Below are positions 29,269 to 36,872 of a DNA stretch of 36,990 nt, piece after piece (position 1 is the stretch's first letter; each line of letters starts with the position of its first letter). The position numbers and the translations under genes are program-made. The stretch is from positions 1-36,990 of the forward strand of contig JAITGX010000128.1 in NCBI GenBank assembly GCA_031280275.1, read 5' to 3'. The notes beneath the pieces were generated by a model. The model saw nothing but the letters and a program-made list of their open reading frames with translations. It did no database searches and was not told where the DNA came from. The DNA is from Synergistaceae bacterium. Its GTDB lineage: Bacteria > Synergistota > Synergistia > Synergistales > Aminobacteriaceae.

Positions 29269-30584
29269 TTTCCCGTTTTTTGCGCGAGGAAGCTATAAGC
29301 TTCCGTTGCTTTCAACGCTTCATTTTGAGTGGCGTAATCAAGCGCGGTCTTGCCAAAAGTGTCTTTTTTGTTCGCGTCCGCGCCCTTGTCGAGCAAAAAC
29401 CGTAAAGCCTGGGGATTTTTGTTGACGGCGGCGGCGAACATCAATGACGTCTGAGCGTTGCTGTCGACAGCGTTGACATTAGCGCCTCTTTCGATCAAAA
29501 GCTGCAAAATTTCTGGAGTTTTGCTGGCACTGGCAGAAAACGCCATGGAAGTTAAACCGCCTTTGTCAACCGCGCTTGCCTTGATACGCTGCCTCTGCAA
29601 AAGACGCAAATTTTTCGGACCTTTGTCATGCGCGGCGGAGGACGCTGGGAAGAGTTCCTGGCCTTTATCGGCGGCGCCCGTCGTCGCGCGTTTCTTATTC
29701 AAAAGCCGCAGCTCTTGGGGGTTATGCGCCGCCGCGCTCACGGCCATAAAGGGGGCCTGCCCCCCTTTCCCAAGTCCGTCCGCTTTGGCGCTCAACCCCA
29801 GCCAAGACATCCAGCCTCCGGCGTTTTTGTCATCCGCGGCGGCGAGCATCAGCGGCGTCTGGCCGTTGATGTCGATGGTGTTCACTTGCGCGCCTTTGTC
29901 GAGCAGGAGTCTGAAAATTTGGGGATTATTGTTGTACCTGGCCGCATGCATCAAGGGAGTCCACCCTTCCACATCGGCGGCGTCTATTTTCGCGCCTTTT
30001 CCGATCAGTAGTTGAAGGATTTCCAGATTGTTGTTATACGAGGCGGCGTACATCAGAGAAGTCATGCCATCTCTGTCGGCAGTGTTTACCTTGGCGCCCT
30101 TTTCGATCAAAACCCGGAGAATTTCTGGGTTGCCGTTATCAGAGGCGGCGTACATCAAGGAGGTCACGCCGTCTATATCAGCGGTGTTCACCTCCGCCCC
30201 CTTTCTGAGCAAGAGCCGCACAACTTCAGGGTTATTGTTATCCGCGGCGGCGTATATCAGGGGAGTCCAGCCTAATTCATTAGCGGCGTTCACGTTAGCG
30301 CCCTTTTCGATCAAGAACTGCGGAATTCCCTGATTGTAGCCGTGCTTGGCAGCGTACATCAAAGGCGTTGCGCCGTAGTCGGCGATATTGGCGGCGTTGA
30401 CATTCGCTCCTTCCCGCACGATGCGTTTCACGTCCTTCAGGCTGTTCGCCTTTATGGCGGTCAGTAACCGATTTGTCATGTCTCCCGCGCCGTCTGACGC
30501 GGCAAAGGCGAACGCCGCCGCCGCGAAAACCACCGCCGCAGCCATAACCGTCAACTCACAGGATTTCATCGCTTTTTTCAGCAT
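29265..30584 (-). CDS. Exported ankyrin-repeat protein
   Basis: A 439-residue protein with a signal peptide (MLKKAMKSCELTVMAAAVVFAAAAFAFA, cut before ASDG) followed by about ten ankyrin repeats of 33 residues. Repeats 1-6 (about 35-235) are canonical, with TPLMYAA, LLIEKGA and VNAAN/VNTAD elements. The middle (about 235-335) is degenerate, with insertions such as GGWMSWLGLSAKADGLGKGGQ and altered repeats. The last three are canonical again and end with GKTALDYATQ. Ankyrin proteins bind other proteins; the partner in the periplasm or outside is unknown. ATG 30584 is chosen because AAAGGAG precedes it; the open frame upstream lacks a ribosome site. Near-identical repeats suggest recent expansion by duplication. 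The stop codon is donated by the palindromic element. Confidence 0.88.
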   Translation of the reverse strand: MLKKAMKSCELTVMAAAVVFAAAAFAFAASDGAGDMTNRLLTAIKANSLKDVKRIVREGANVNAANIADYGATPLMYAAKHGYNQGIPQFLIEKGANVNAANELGWTPLIYAAADNNNPEVVRLLLRKGAEVNTADIDGVTSLMYAASDNGNPEILRVLIEKGAKVNTADRDGMTSLMYAASYNNNLEILQLLIGKGAKIDAADVEGWTPLMHAARYNNNPQIFRLLLDKGAQVNTIDINGQTPLMLAAADDKNAGGWMSWLGLSAKADGLGKGGQAPFMAVSAAAHNPQELRLLNKKRATTGAADKGQELFPASSAAHDKGPKNLRLLQRQRIKASAVDKGGLTSMAFSASASKTPEILQLLIERGANVNAVDSNAQTSLMFAAAVNKNPQALRFLLDKGADANKKDTFGKTALDYATQNEALKATEAYSFLAQKTGN

Positions 30585-30627
30585 TTTCCCCGCTCTCCTT
30601 TGTAAATGTAATCTCACCATAAACCAA

Positions 30628-32343
30628 CTACTCTCCCCTGCAAATCAGTCCCTGCTCGCTTTCGCCATCCAAATAAACGAAGAAATTCCCCTGGTAGACA
30701 CGGACAGCCGGGTGCTGGCCCAGCTCGTACTCCGCGCGGTCCAGCCAGTCCGAGGCGTAGACGTTGCCGCTCTGCCCCGCGAACACGGGCAGGTAGAGGA
30801 TGTTGTCGGAGTCCATGTCCAAAAAGAAATGCGAGCCATAGGAAAGTTCGGGGTTAAAGTTGAACTGCGGCGCGCTGAGTTCCACCAGGCATCCGCAGTT
30901 GTAGATATCGCCGTACTGGATCGGAACGCCGATGGCCGGGTTGCGGCTTCCCCAGCGTCCCGGCCCCGCTAGGATGTAGTTCGTCCCCTTGAGGCGGTCG
31001 TTCAGCAGGCCCACCGCACGGGCTGCGCCGGGTGGGTCCCACTCGCTCAGGTACTTCATGGGTTCCACGTAGACCACGTAAGGGACGTTCTGAAGCCGCC
31101 CGTTGCTGACCATGCGGTCCCCCCGGAAGAGCACCCGGCTGGAGGGTACGTCGGGAATGTCCACGCGGGACATCTCGTGAAAGTGGGCCAGCGGACGGAG
31201 CTGCACCAGGCGGAAATCCCGGCTGGTGGTGTCGTAGGTAAACTCCATATCCACGGGCAGGCCCAGGTGCTCTTCCATTAGCTTGAGCAATTCCCGCACC
31301 AAGGCAAAAAGATACGCCTGCCGTTTGTGGAAGTCGGGGAAACTGACCAGCGGGCGCGTGCCCGTTAGGGCGGAGTAGGTGCTGTAGGGGAGCAGCATGT
31401 CACTCTCCTCATCGTAAAACTCGATATACTGATCCAGGTCCTTGTGACTCTCGGCGAAAGCGGGGAGCCAATCCCGGATGAACCCGGTGCGGATTTCCCC
31501 CTCGTTCCGGTCAATATAATCGAAGTACTCCTGGCTTGACCCCGCGATTCGTTCAGGGGAGTTCCCTGACGGGCGCAGGGATGGGTTGGTGAGGTAGAAG
31601 CTGCGGGCCGCCCCCCTATCCACCGCCCGTGTTCCAATGCCGAAGCAGATGCACATCATGCCGTCCTCTTTCCGGATGCGCGGGGAGGGGCGGCGGAAGA
31701 TGCGCGAAAAAAGCGTACCCGCCAGCTTGGGGTAATAGATGTTGTGCCGGTCCTTGCCCACCATCGACTCCACGATGACCGCCATGGACTCGTCACGGTG
31801 CGCCTTGCCGTGTTTAGCTCTGTACTTCCGGGCGGATGGGTTGAAAGTGGAGACCCACACCGCGCGAAGGCATTCCTCCAGTTTCGCCATGCGCCGCTCC
31901 ATGCCGTGTACGTTGGCGGAAAAGAAGGAGTCGTACTTCCCCGCGAAGGCGAGGTCCACGGAATCCTCCATCAGGGAGCTGGAGCGAATGACCAGGGGAG
32001 GGTTGCCGATCGTCTCGAAGTCGAGCAAAATCCGCTCCAAGTCGGCTTTCAGGGTTTGAGAGAAGGGTGCGGCCATAAAACGCCCGCGGACGTCCTCCCA
32101 GTTTTCCTCGTCGTAAAGGTACTCCAGGCCGTTGACATGGAGGAAGTCCTCGAATATCTCGGTAGAAACAACATGGTTTATTAGAGGAAGGTCAACCTTC
32201 TCTCTCAAAGCAGATTCGAGCAGAACCGTGTGGGCGTAAGCCAGTCCCTTGGCCTTCCCGCCGCACTTCCCGGACCCCAGCAGCCAGCCCCGCTCCCTGT
32301 AATAGGCCTCGGCTTCGTGGTTCAGAAATTGTTCCGTGGACAT
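30628..32343 (-). CDS. PEP/pyruvate-binding (PPDK_N-type) domain protein, function unknown
   Basis: A 571-residue protein whose N-terminal part resembles the ATP-grasp-like nucleotide-binding domain of PEP synthase and pyruvate phosphate dikinase. Signs are SGKCGGKAKGLAYA (about 24-37), PPLVIRSSSLMEDSVDLAFAGKYDSFF (about 115-141) and EFTYDTTSRDFRLVQLRPL (about 358-376). The central phospho-His domain and C-terminal PEP-binding barrel of true dikinases are absent. The C-terminal region has LAGPGRWGSRNPAIGVPIQYGDI, seen in related uncharacterised proteins. It may phosphorylate or otherwise activate an unknown partner using ATP. ATG 32343 lies 6 bp after the stop of the preceding gene, so the two form an operon and probably work together. 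Confidence 0.8.
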   Translation of the reverse strand: MSTEQFLNHEAEAYYRERGWLLGSGKCGGKAKGLAYAHTVLLESALREKVDLPLINHVVSTEIFEDFLHVNGLEYLYDEENWEDVRGRFMAAPFSQTLKADLERILLDFETIGNPPLVIRSSSLMEDSVDLAFAGKYDSFFSANVHGMERRMAKLEECLRAVWVSTFNPSARKYRAKHGKAHRDESMAVIVESMVGKDRHNIYYPKLAGTLFSRIFRRPSPRIRKEDGMMCICFGIGTRAVDRGAARSFYLTNPSLRPSGNSPERIAGSSQEYFDYIDRNEGEIRTGFIRDWLPAFAESHKDLDQYIEFYDEESDMLLPYSTYSALTGTRPLVSFPDFHKRQAYLFALVRELLKLMEEHLGLPVDMEFTYDTTSRDFRLVQLRPLAHFHEMSRVDIPDVPSSRVLFRGDRMVSNGRLQNVPYVVYVEPMKYLSEWDPPGAARAVGLLNDRLKGTNYILAGPGRWGSRNPAIGVPIQYGDIYNCGCLVELSAPQFNFNPELSYGSHFFLDMDSDNILYLPVFAGQSGNVYASDWLDRAEYELGQHPAVRVYQGNFFVYLDGESEQGLICRGE

Positions 32344-32349
32344 GACCGT

Positions 32350-33306
32350 TTACCGAGCGACCACGGCGGGCGTCAGAGTCCAGGAGGGCGGGGCGTAGCG
32401 GGCGCGCTCGACGAGGGCCTCCTGAGCGTCGCCGTACCCCCAAACAGAGATAACCAGATCGCGGATAGAGAGCTTCCGACGTTCCCGAAGCTCGTTCCAC
32501 AACGGCGCGGACAGGAAAACCCACACCCGGAACAGAGCCCCCCCGGAGCTTCCGAAGTCCGAAAGCACCAGATAACCCGCTTTACTGAACAGCACCACGG
32601 GCAAGGCGCTCTGGGACACCATACGCTGCAGATCGTCTACGGAGAAAGAGAGGGCCTCCATCTCGGCTAATTCCTTGCCGCCGGGCAGGGGCGTCAGGGA
32701 AAACCACACCTTGGGCGCCTGGCCGTGGGTGTCGAAAAGCTCCGCCGCCGTCCTGAGCCAGGTCTTGACCCTCGCCACCGCCTCGAATTCCCCTCGGAAC
32801 AAGGCGAAGCGCACCGCCCAGTAGGTCATGTTCAGGACTCCGTCTTTCTCAATGTGCCGCAGGAAAAGCGGCTCGTTCTGGAGCAGGCCGTCTTCCCTGA
32901 AAATGGGGTGGTCTTTCAGCACGCCCCGCAGGATCAGCACCGTGGGCAGATGCTCGCCGGGGGGCAGCATCTGGGAAAACAAGGCCGCCCGCACCCGCGC
33001 CACCACCTCCGCCGGCAGAGTGACCCGCGTGGACTCGTCAAGGGTGAGAGACTGCGGCCCGTTTTCGTACAGAAAAACCTCTTGGGGCTCGCTCCCTGGT
33101 TTTCCCCAGATCCACCGCTCGTAGTTGCGCATGAAGCTGTGTCCCAAAAGGTAGCGGTTATATGGCAGGAGAAGCACGACACCCGGCCCGGGAATCTCTG
33201 GTATACCCTCGGGGCGCGCCGTGTGCGGTAGGGTAACTACAGACCCGTTGGACATCAACTCAAAAATCAAACCGCTCCCCCCCATTTCATTATTGTCTTT
33301 TCGCAT
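32350..33306 (-). CDS. Uncharacterised protein paired with PPDK_N-type protein
   Basis: I do not recognise this 318-residue protein. It has no signal peptide and no clear transmembrane segment. It is rich in aromatic residues and reads as a mixed alpha/beta protein, with LLPYNRYLLGHSFMRNYERWIWG near residues 47-69 and GGALFRVWVFLSAPLWNELRERRKLSIRDLVISVWGYGD near 257-295. Start ATG 33306 has only a weak ribosome site; TTG or ATG codons 12-17 residues further on follow GGGGGGAG and are plausible. Six bases separate it from the PPDK_N-type gene, which implies a joint function. Confidence 0.7.
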   Translation of the reverse strand: MRKDNNEMGGSGLIFELMSNGSVVTLPHTARPEGIPEIPGPGVVLLLPYNRYLLGHSFMRNYERWIWGKPGSEPQEVFLYENGPQSLTLDESTRVTLPAEVVARVRAALFSQMLPPGEHLPTVLILRGVLKDHPIFREDGLLQNEPLFLRHIEKDGVLNMTYWAVRFALFRGEFEAVARVKTWLRTAAELFDTHGQAPKVWFSLTPLPGGKELAEMEALSFSVDDLQRMVSQSALPVVLFSKAGYLVLSDFGSSGGALFRVWVFLSAPLWNELRERRKLSIRDLVISVWGYGDAQEALVERARYAPPSWTLTPAVVAR

Positions 33307-33510
33307 ATTGCTTCATGAATAAGATGACGTAAAACTGCAAAATGCCATAAAAATCACCTTTACCAACGGTTCCCAAACGAGGCTGCGGGATGGCTCTCCT
33401 AACTCGTCCGTCTTTACGTGGACTAAACAAGATTATCATAAACAAGGCGCATTTTCACATTTTATACTTCAAAAAAACAGGCAAAAATACATATCAGGGT
33501 GCAAGGGAAT

Positions 33511-33643
33511 CGCACTGATTAAGGAAGTACTGATTAATGGAGTTCTTAGAAGCTGAGGCCCCTTGGGGTCCGAGACCCCTCGGGGTCTGAGACCCCTAAG
33601 CGGGGCGTGGGGCGGAGCCTTACAAGGGGTTAATCAGCTGCCA
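33511..33643. repeat. Dispersed palindromic element, longest copy with duplicated end
   Basis: The left side carries two terminus copies in tandem, CGCACTGATTAA and GGAAGTACTGATTAATGG (33511-33540); the right side ends GGGGTTAATCAGCTGCC. Inside, the unit GGGGTCyGAGACCCC occurs twice (33577-33592 and 33593-33608), followed by GCGGGGCGTGGGGCGGAGCC. It looks like a copy inserted into or duplicated within another. Confidence 0.8.
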
Positions 33644-33655
33644 GCGCCGTACTCC

Positions 33656-33685
33656 TTGACTCCTCACAAAATGATTTATGATAAA
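33656..33685 (+). promoter_or_regulatory. Candidate promoter of the small exported protein and rarD
   Basis: TTGACT (33656-33661) is followed at 15-18 bp by TATGATAAAC (33677-33686), which offers TATGAT or GATAAA as a -10. It lies directly after the palindromic element, about 55 bp before the predicted start codon. Confidence 0.45.
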
Positions 33686-33739
33686 CTGTTCTTGCACAAA
33701 TGCTTCATGCTTGTATTTATAAAAAAGGAGACGGTAACG

Positions 33740-34087
33740 GTGCCGCGAGTTTTTTGCAGGAGTTCGTGTGTATGGGTGGCGCTTTTAGCCCTGGTCGTCA
33801 GCGTGGACGTGACCCCGGAGGCGGCGGATATGCTGCTGGAGCGCGGGGACGGCATCAAGGACGTGTGGATTGCGAACGTCTTTTACGCCTGCCGGAGCGG
33901 CAATTCGTTCGCGATGGTGAGGAATGGCCTGCCTGGAGGAGACGCGGGCTACGACATCGTAGACGCGGGACGGGTGCGCGTTCACGTCCCGAAGGACATG
34001 TCTTTCACCGGCAGCGTTCCCAAAATCGTCGTTTTCCCACGCAGAACCGGGAGGTACGACGTGGGCGTTCCCAACGCGGACCAATAG
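33740..34087 (+). CDS. Small predicted exported protein, function unknown
   Basis: A 115-residue protein with a probable signal peptide (VPRVFCRSSCVWVALLALVVSVDVTPEA) and a short mature part that matches no family I know. The mature region includes GIKDVWIANVFYACRSGNSFAMVRNG, DAGYDIVDAGRVRVHVP and VPKIVVFPRR, a beta-rich pattern. GTG 33740 follows AAAGGAG at 9 bases. The frame stays open upstream to 33563 but that part is palindromic-element sequence and the promoter, so the longer version is unlikely. rarD follows after 13 bp, so the two are probably co-transcribed. Confidence 0.6.
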   Translation: MPRVFCRSSCVWVALLALVVSVDVTPEAADMLLERGDGIKDVWIANVFYACRSGNSFAMVRNGLPGGDAGYDIVDAGRVRVHVPKDMSFTGSVPKIVVFPRRTGRYDVGVPNADQ

Positions 34088-34100
34088 CGGCAGGCGCGGA

Positions 34101-34967
34101 ATGACCGACAGCGCGAAGGGCGCTTACGCCGTTTTTTTCACCTATGTCCTGTGGGGGATTCTGCCGGTCTACTGGAGGGCCCTGGCCTCTCTGGACTCGA
34201 TGGAAATCCTCGCGCACCGGGCTTTATGGTCTTGCGCTTTTGCGCTTTGTTTGGCGGCCTTAACCCGCCGGTGGAGGGAGTTCGTCCTGCTGTTTCGCTC
34301 GCGCCGCGCGTTGGGAATGTTGGCGTTTTCCAGCTTGGCCGTCTCCGCGAACTGGTGTATCTACATTTGGGCCGTGAACGACGGCAGAATTCTGGAAAGC
34401 AGTCTGGGCTACTTTATCAATCCCTTGGTCAGCATTTTGTTTGGAGCCGTGTTTTTCAAGGAGCATCTGGGAAAGCTTCAACGTCTGGCTGTGGTCTTAG
34501 CGGCGGCGGGGGTTTGCGCGGAGGTGCTTTCTTTGGGACGGCTGCCTCTGGTGTCCCTGGGCATCGCTTTCACCTTTGGCCTTTACGGCCTTTTAAAAAA
34601 AATGTCGAGGGCGGAATCCCTTGTCGGCTTTGCGGCGGAAACCCTGCTCATAACTCCCTTCGCGCTTTGGTGGCTGGTGTGGCGTCAGCAAGCGGGACTG
34701 GCGCACTTCCCTTACGATCCGTGGCGGACTCTTCTTTTGGTCGGAGCTGGAGTGGTCACGGCCGTGCCGCTCATCCTGTTCGCCTGGGGCGTGAAGCGCA
34801 CCACCATGACCACCGTCGGCGTCACCCAGTACACCTCACCCATCCTGATGTTCCTCACCGCGACTCTCCTGTACCACGAACCTATGCCTCCCGCCCGGTG
34901 GTTATCCTTTCTCCTTATTTGGGTCAGTCTCCTTCTTTTCACCAAAGCTCAAAAGCCTTGGAGTTGA
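34101..34967 (+). CDS. rarD: RarD-type EamA/DMT family transporter
   Basis: A 288-residue membrane protein of the drug/metabolite transporter superfamily with about ten transmembrane segments. RarD features are KGAYAVFFTYVLWGILPVYWRAL at the start, EILAHRALWS, the segment VSANWCIYIWAVNDGRILESSLGYFINPLVSILFG, and GVTQYTSPILMFL near the end. The family is annotated as chloramphenicol-sensitive protein, but the natural substrate is unknown. ATG 34101 follows GGCAGGCGCGG. It ends 82 bp before the convergent cobA-hemD gene; that gap holds short CTCATCCCTC tandem units (35030-35051). Confidence 0.92.
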   Translation: MTDSAKGAYAVFFTYVLWGILPVYWRALASLDSMEILAHRALWSCAFALCLAALTRRWREFVLLFRSRRALGMLAFSSLAVSANWCIYIWAVNDGRILESSLGYFINPLVSILFGAVFFKEHLGKLQRLAVVLAAAGVCAEVLSLGRLPLVSLGIAFTFGLYGLLKKMSRAESLVGFAAETLLITPFALWWLVWRQQAGLAHFPYDPWRTLLLVGAGVVTAVPLILFAWGVKRTTMTTVGVTQYTSPILMFLTATLLYHEPMPPARWLSFLLIWVSLLLFTKAQKPWS

Positions 34968-35048
34968 CCTTCAGTGAGGGCTTCTTCTCCTGAATAATGA
35001 TACTTCGTACATTTCATCCGTCTTTCCCTCATCCCTCCTCATCCCTCC

Positions 35049-36524
35049 TCATTCCTTCGCATGAGATAGCCTTTCCACCGCGTCCGCCAGAGCCTCCAAA
35101 GCGGCATTTTCCGCCGTGTACGCCGTGTACCCGGCTTCTCTGGCGGCTTGGGCCGTCTTCTCACCGATACAGGCCGCCTTGATGTTCACATTGGGGCGAA
35201 AGTACGTGAAATTACGCACCGACGATGCGCAGGTGAACGCCACGGCGTCGAAGTCTCCCGCGTCCACGCGGCACGGAACTGGAACGGTCCGGTAGAGGGG
35301 AACCTCGCGGAAGTCCAGGCCCTTGGCCCGCAAGGCCTCCGGCAAGTCCGGCGCGCCGTTTTCCGCACGCAGCAGCAAAAGGCAGCCCCTAGCAACCGCG
35401 CTTAGGGCTTCCCCCAGCGCAGCCCCGTTGTAGGCGGCGGGAACTAACTCCACCCGCAGTCCCCGGATTTGGAGGGCCTCCTGTGTCGCGGGGCCCACGG
35501 CGGCGATTTTTGCCTCCCCAATCTCCCGAACGTCCCGGCACTCCGCTCCCAATCGGGTGAAAAAGACCTCCACGCCGGCGGCGCTGGTGAAGACCAGCCA
35601 CTCGTACCCCGCCAGGGAAGGCAGGGGAGCGGTTATCGCCTCTGCCCGCGAGACGGGAATTTCCACGACTTCCGCCCCGCGTGAGCGCAGGACGGCGGCG
35701 AGACGCCCACTTTTATCCCCGTTTTTTCGCGTAACGCGGGGAACCAGGACGCGCTTCCCTGCCAGGGGCAGAGGGGGAGGCGTTCCCTCCTGCGTCAGGG
35801 CGACGACCACGCGCCCGACGACGATGACCACTGGAGCCTGGATATTGTTCGCTTCCGCGCGTCCGGGCAGATTGGTCAGGTTCCCGAATACCTGCCTTTG
35901 CCGCGGCGTCGCGCCGTTTTCAATGACGGCGGCGGGCGTCTCTCCGTTCATTCCGGCGGCGATAAGACAGTCGCAGATTTCTTTCAGCTTCGACGCGCCC
36001 ATCAGAAACACAAGGGTACCCTCCAGACGAACCAGGGCCTCGTAGTTGATTTCCGCCGCTGGGGCATCCTCCCTCCTGTGGGCCGTGACCACGTGGAGAG
36101 AGGAGGAGCAGCCCCGCAGCGTGACCGGAATCCCCGCACAAGCCGGGACGGCTGTAGCCGAGGTCACGCCAGGGACCACCTCGCAGGTGATGTCTCGTTC
36201 CATCAGAGCGGCCATTTCCTCTCCTCCACGCCCGAACAGGAACGGGTCGCCGCCCTTTAGTCGCACCACCTTCTTTCCCTCGCGGGTCTTCGCGACCAAA
36301 ATTTTTTCGATTTCTTCCTGAGGCACAGGGTGACAGCCGCCCCTTTTACCCACGTCGATCAGCTCCGCGTCCGGCTTGGCATGACACAAAACCCCGTCAC
36401 CAATCAGGCGGTCGTAAACCACCACGTCCGCGTCCCTCAACACTCGACTCCCTTTAAGCGTCAGCAGTTCCGGGTCTCCCGGCCCCGCCCCCACCAGCCA
36501 GACTTTACCGGCCAAAGTCCTCAC
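35049..36524 (-). CDS. cobA-hemD: Uroporphyrinogen-III C-methyltransferase / uroporphyrinogen-III synthase fusion
   Basis: A 491-residue bifunctional enzyme at the entry to sirohaem and cobalamin synthesis. Residues 1-245 form the SAM-dependent methyltransferase: VWLVGAGPGDPELLTLKG, VVYDRLI, VGKRGGCHPVPQEEI, VRLKGGDPFLFGRGGEE, EVVPGVTSATAVPACAGIPVTLRG and VIENGATPRQRQV. Residues 255-491 form HemD, which closes and rearranges the tetrapyrrole ring: KRVLVPRV, YEWLVFTSAAGVEVFF, KIAAVGPATQEAL, DAVAFTCASSVRNF and CIGEKTAQAAREAGY. Fusions of this kind are common in Clostridia and relatives. GTG 36524 sits close behind AAGGCG; TTG 36515, after GAGG, is the alternative. A TTGACA-N18-TGTAAT promoter lies about 65-95 bp upstream. 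No other haem or B12 gene is in the window. Confidence 0.94.
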   Translation of the reverse strand: MRTLAGKVWLVGAGPGDPELLTLKGSRVLRDADVVVYDRLIGDGVLCHAKPDAELIDVGKRGGCHPVPQEEIEKILVAKTREGKKVVRLKGGDPFLFGRGGEEMAALMERDITCEVVPGVTSATAVPACAGIPVTLRGCSSSLHVVTAHRREDAPAAEINYEALVRLEGTLVFLMGASKLKEICDCLIAAGMNGETPAAVIENGATPRQRQVFGNLTNLPGRAEANNIQAPVVIVVGRVVVALTQEGTPPPLPLAGKRVLVPRVTRKNGDKSGRLAAVLRSRGAEVVEIPVSRAEAITAPLPSLAGYEWLVFTSAAGVEVFFTRLGAECRDVREIGEAKIAAVGPATQEALQIRGLRVELVPAAYNGAALGEALSAVARGCLLLLRAENGAPDLPEALRAKGLDFREVPLYRTVPVPCRVDAGDFDAVAFTCASSVRNFTYFRPNVNIKAACIGEKTAQAAREAGYTAYTAENAALEALADAVERLSHAKE

Positions 36525-36587
36525 CGCCTTAAACTGTCCATGACTCCCACGGAAGGAGCCGCGTTCTTCTCAGCTTGTTTTCGTAAT

Positions 36588-36617
36588 ATTACATATAATA
36601 TAATACAGCATTGTCAA
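36588..36617 (-). promoter_or_regulatory. Promoter of cobA-hemD
   Basis: On the minus strand TTGACA (36617-36612) and TGTAAT (36593-36588) are 18 bp apart, matching the consensus at six and five positions. The predicted leader is about 57 bases. Confidence 0.6.
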
Positions 36618-36637
36618 AGTCTAGAGGCCCTTTGCAC

Positions 36638-36676
36638 CAGGGCAAACGCATGAAAATCATAAACTCATAATATTGC
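36638..36676. repeat. Second dispersed repeat, related to 12072-12280
   Basis: CAGGGCAAACGCATG followed by AAAATCATAAACTCATAAT is a joined form of two pieces found near 12266-12280 (CAGGGTAAACGCATG) and 12080-12096 (AAAATCATAAACTTATAAT). It adjoins the palindromic element directly. Confidence 0.55.
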
Positions 36677-36752
36677 TTAAGGAAGTACTGATTAATGGGG
36701 TTTTTAGGGGTCCAAGGCCCCTAAGGAGTCCGTCAATCAGTGCCTCCTTTAA
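36677..36752. repeat. Dispersed palindromic element, copy before tuf
   Basis: The 76-bp element runs from TTAAGGAAGTACTGATTAA to GTCAATCAGTGCCTCCTTTAA, with the internal hairpin TTAGGGGTCCAAGGCCCCTAA (36703-36724). It is one of the cleanest copies and shows both ends. Confidence 0.85.
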
Positions 36753-36836
36753 TTTACTTATCGAATTTTGTCTGTTTTTCGGAGCCATTGTACGAACGAG
36801 AGGCCTTTAGTTTTTGTGCTTCTGTGATAAAGTAAG

Positions 36837-36845
36837 TGCTAAAAT
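36837..36845 (+). promoter_or_regulatory. Candidate extended -10 promoter of tuf
   Basis: TGCTAAAAT matches the extended -10 form TGnTATAAT at all but one base. TTGTGC at 36814-36819 is 20 bp upstream and a poor -35. Transcription would start near 36852, leaving a leader of about 20 bases with GGGAGGG. Confidence 0.5.
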
Positions 36846-36872
36846 AAAAAAAACGTCACGGGAGGGATAAAA

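Larger units (their letters stand above)
33307..33739. other. 433-bp divergent intergenic region
   Basis: From 33307 to 33510 the sequence is AT-rich and should contain the promoter of the minus-strand pair; TATGATAAT-like sequence at about 33433-33441 (minus strand) is the best -10, without a convincing -35. A palindromic element follows (33511-33643), then a plus-strand promoter candidate and the leader of the small exported protein. No gene is seen. Confidence 0.55.
36525..36872. other. 348-bp divergent region between cobA-hemD and tuf
   Basis: From left to right it holds the cobA-hemD leader and promoter, the repeat-like segment at 36638-36676, a palindromic element (36677-36752) and the tuf promoter with a short leader. 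No tRNA or small gene was recognised. Confidence 0.6.

Noticed and set aside
29458-30333. Plus-strand frames opposite the ankyrin gene
   Set aside because: They are antisense translations of the ankyrin repeats and therefore look repetitive; no ribosome site or independent family.
33563-33739. Longer form of the small exported protein starting at 33563
   Set aside because: The added codons lie in the palindromic element and in the candidate promoter, and would bury the signal peptide internally.
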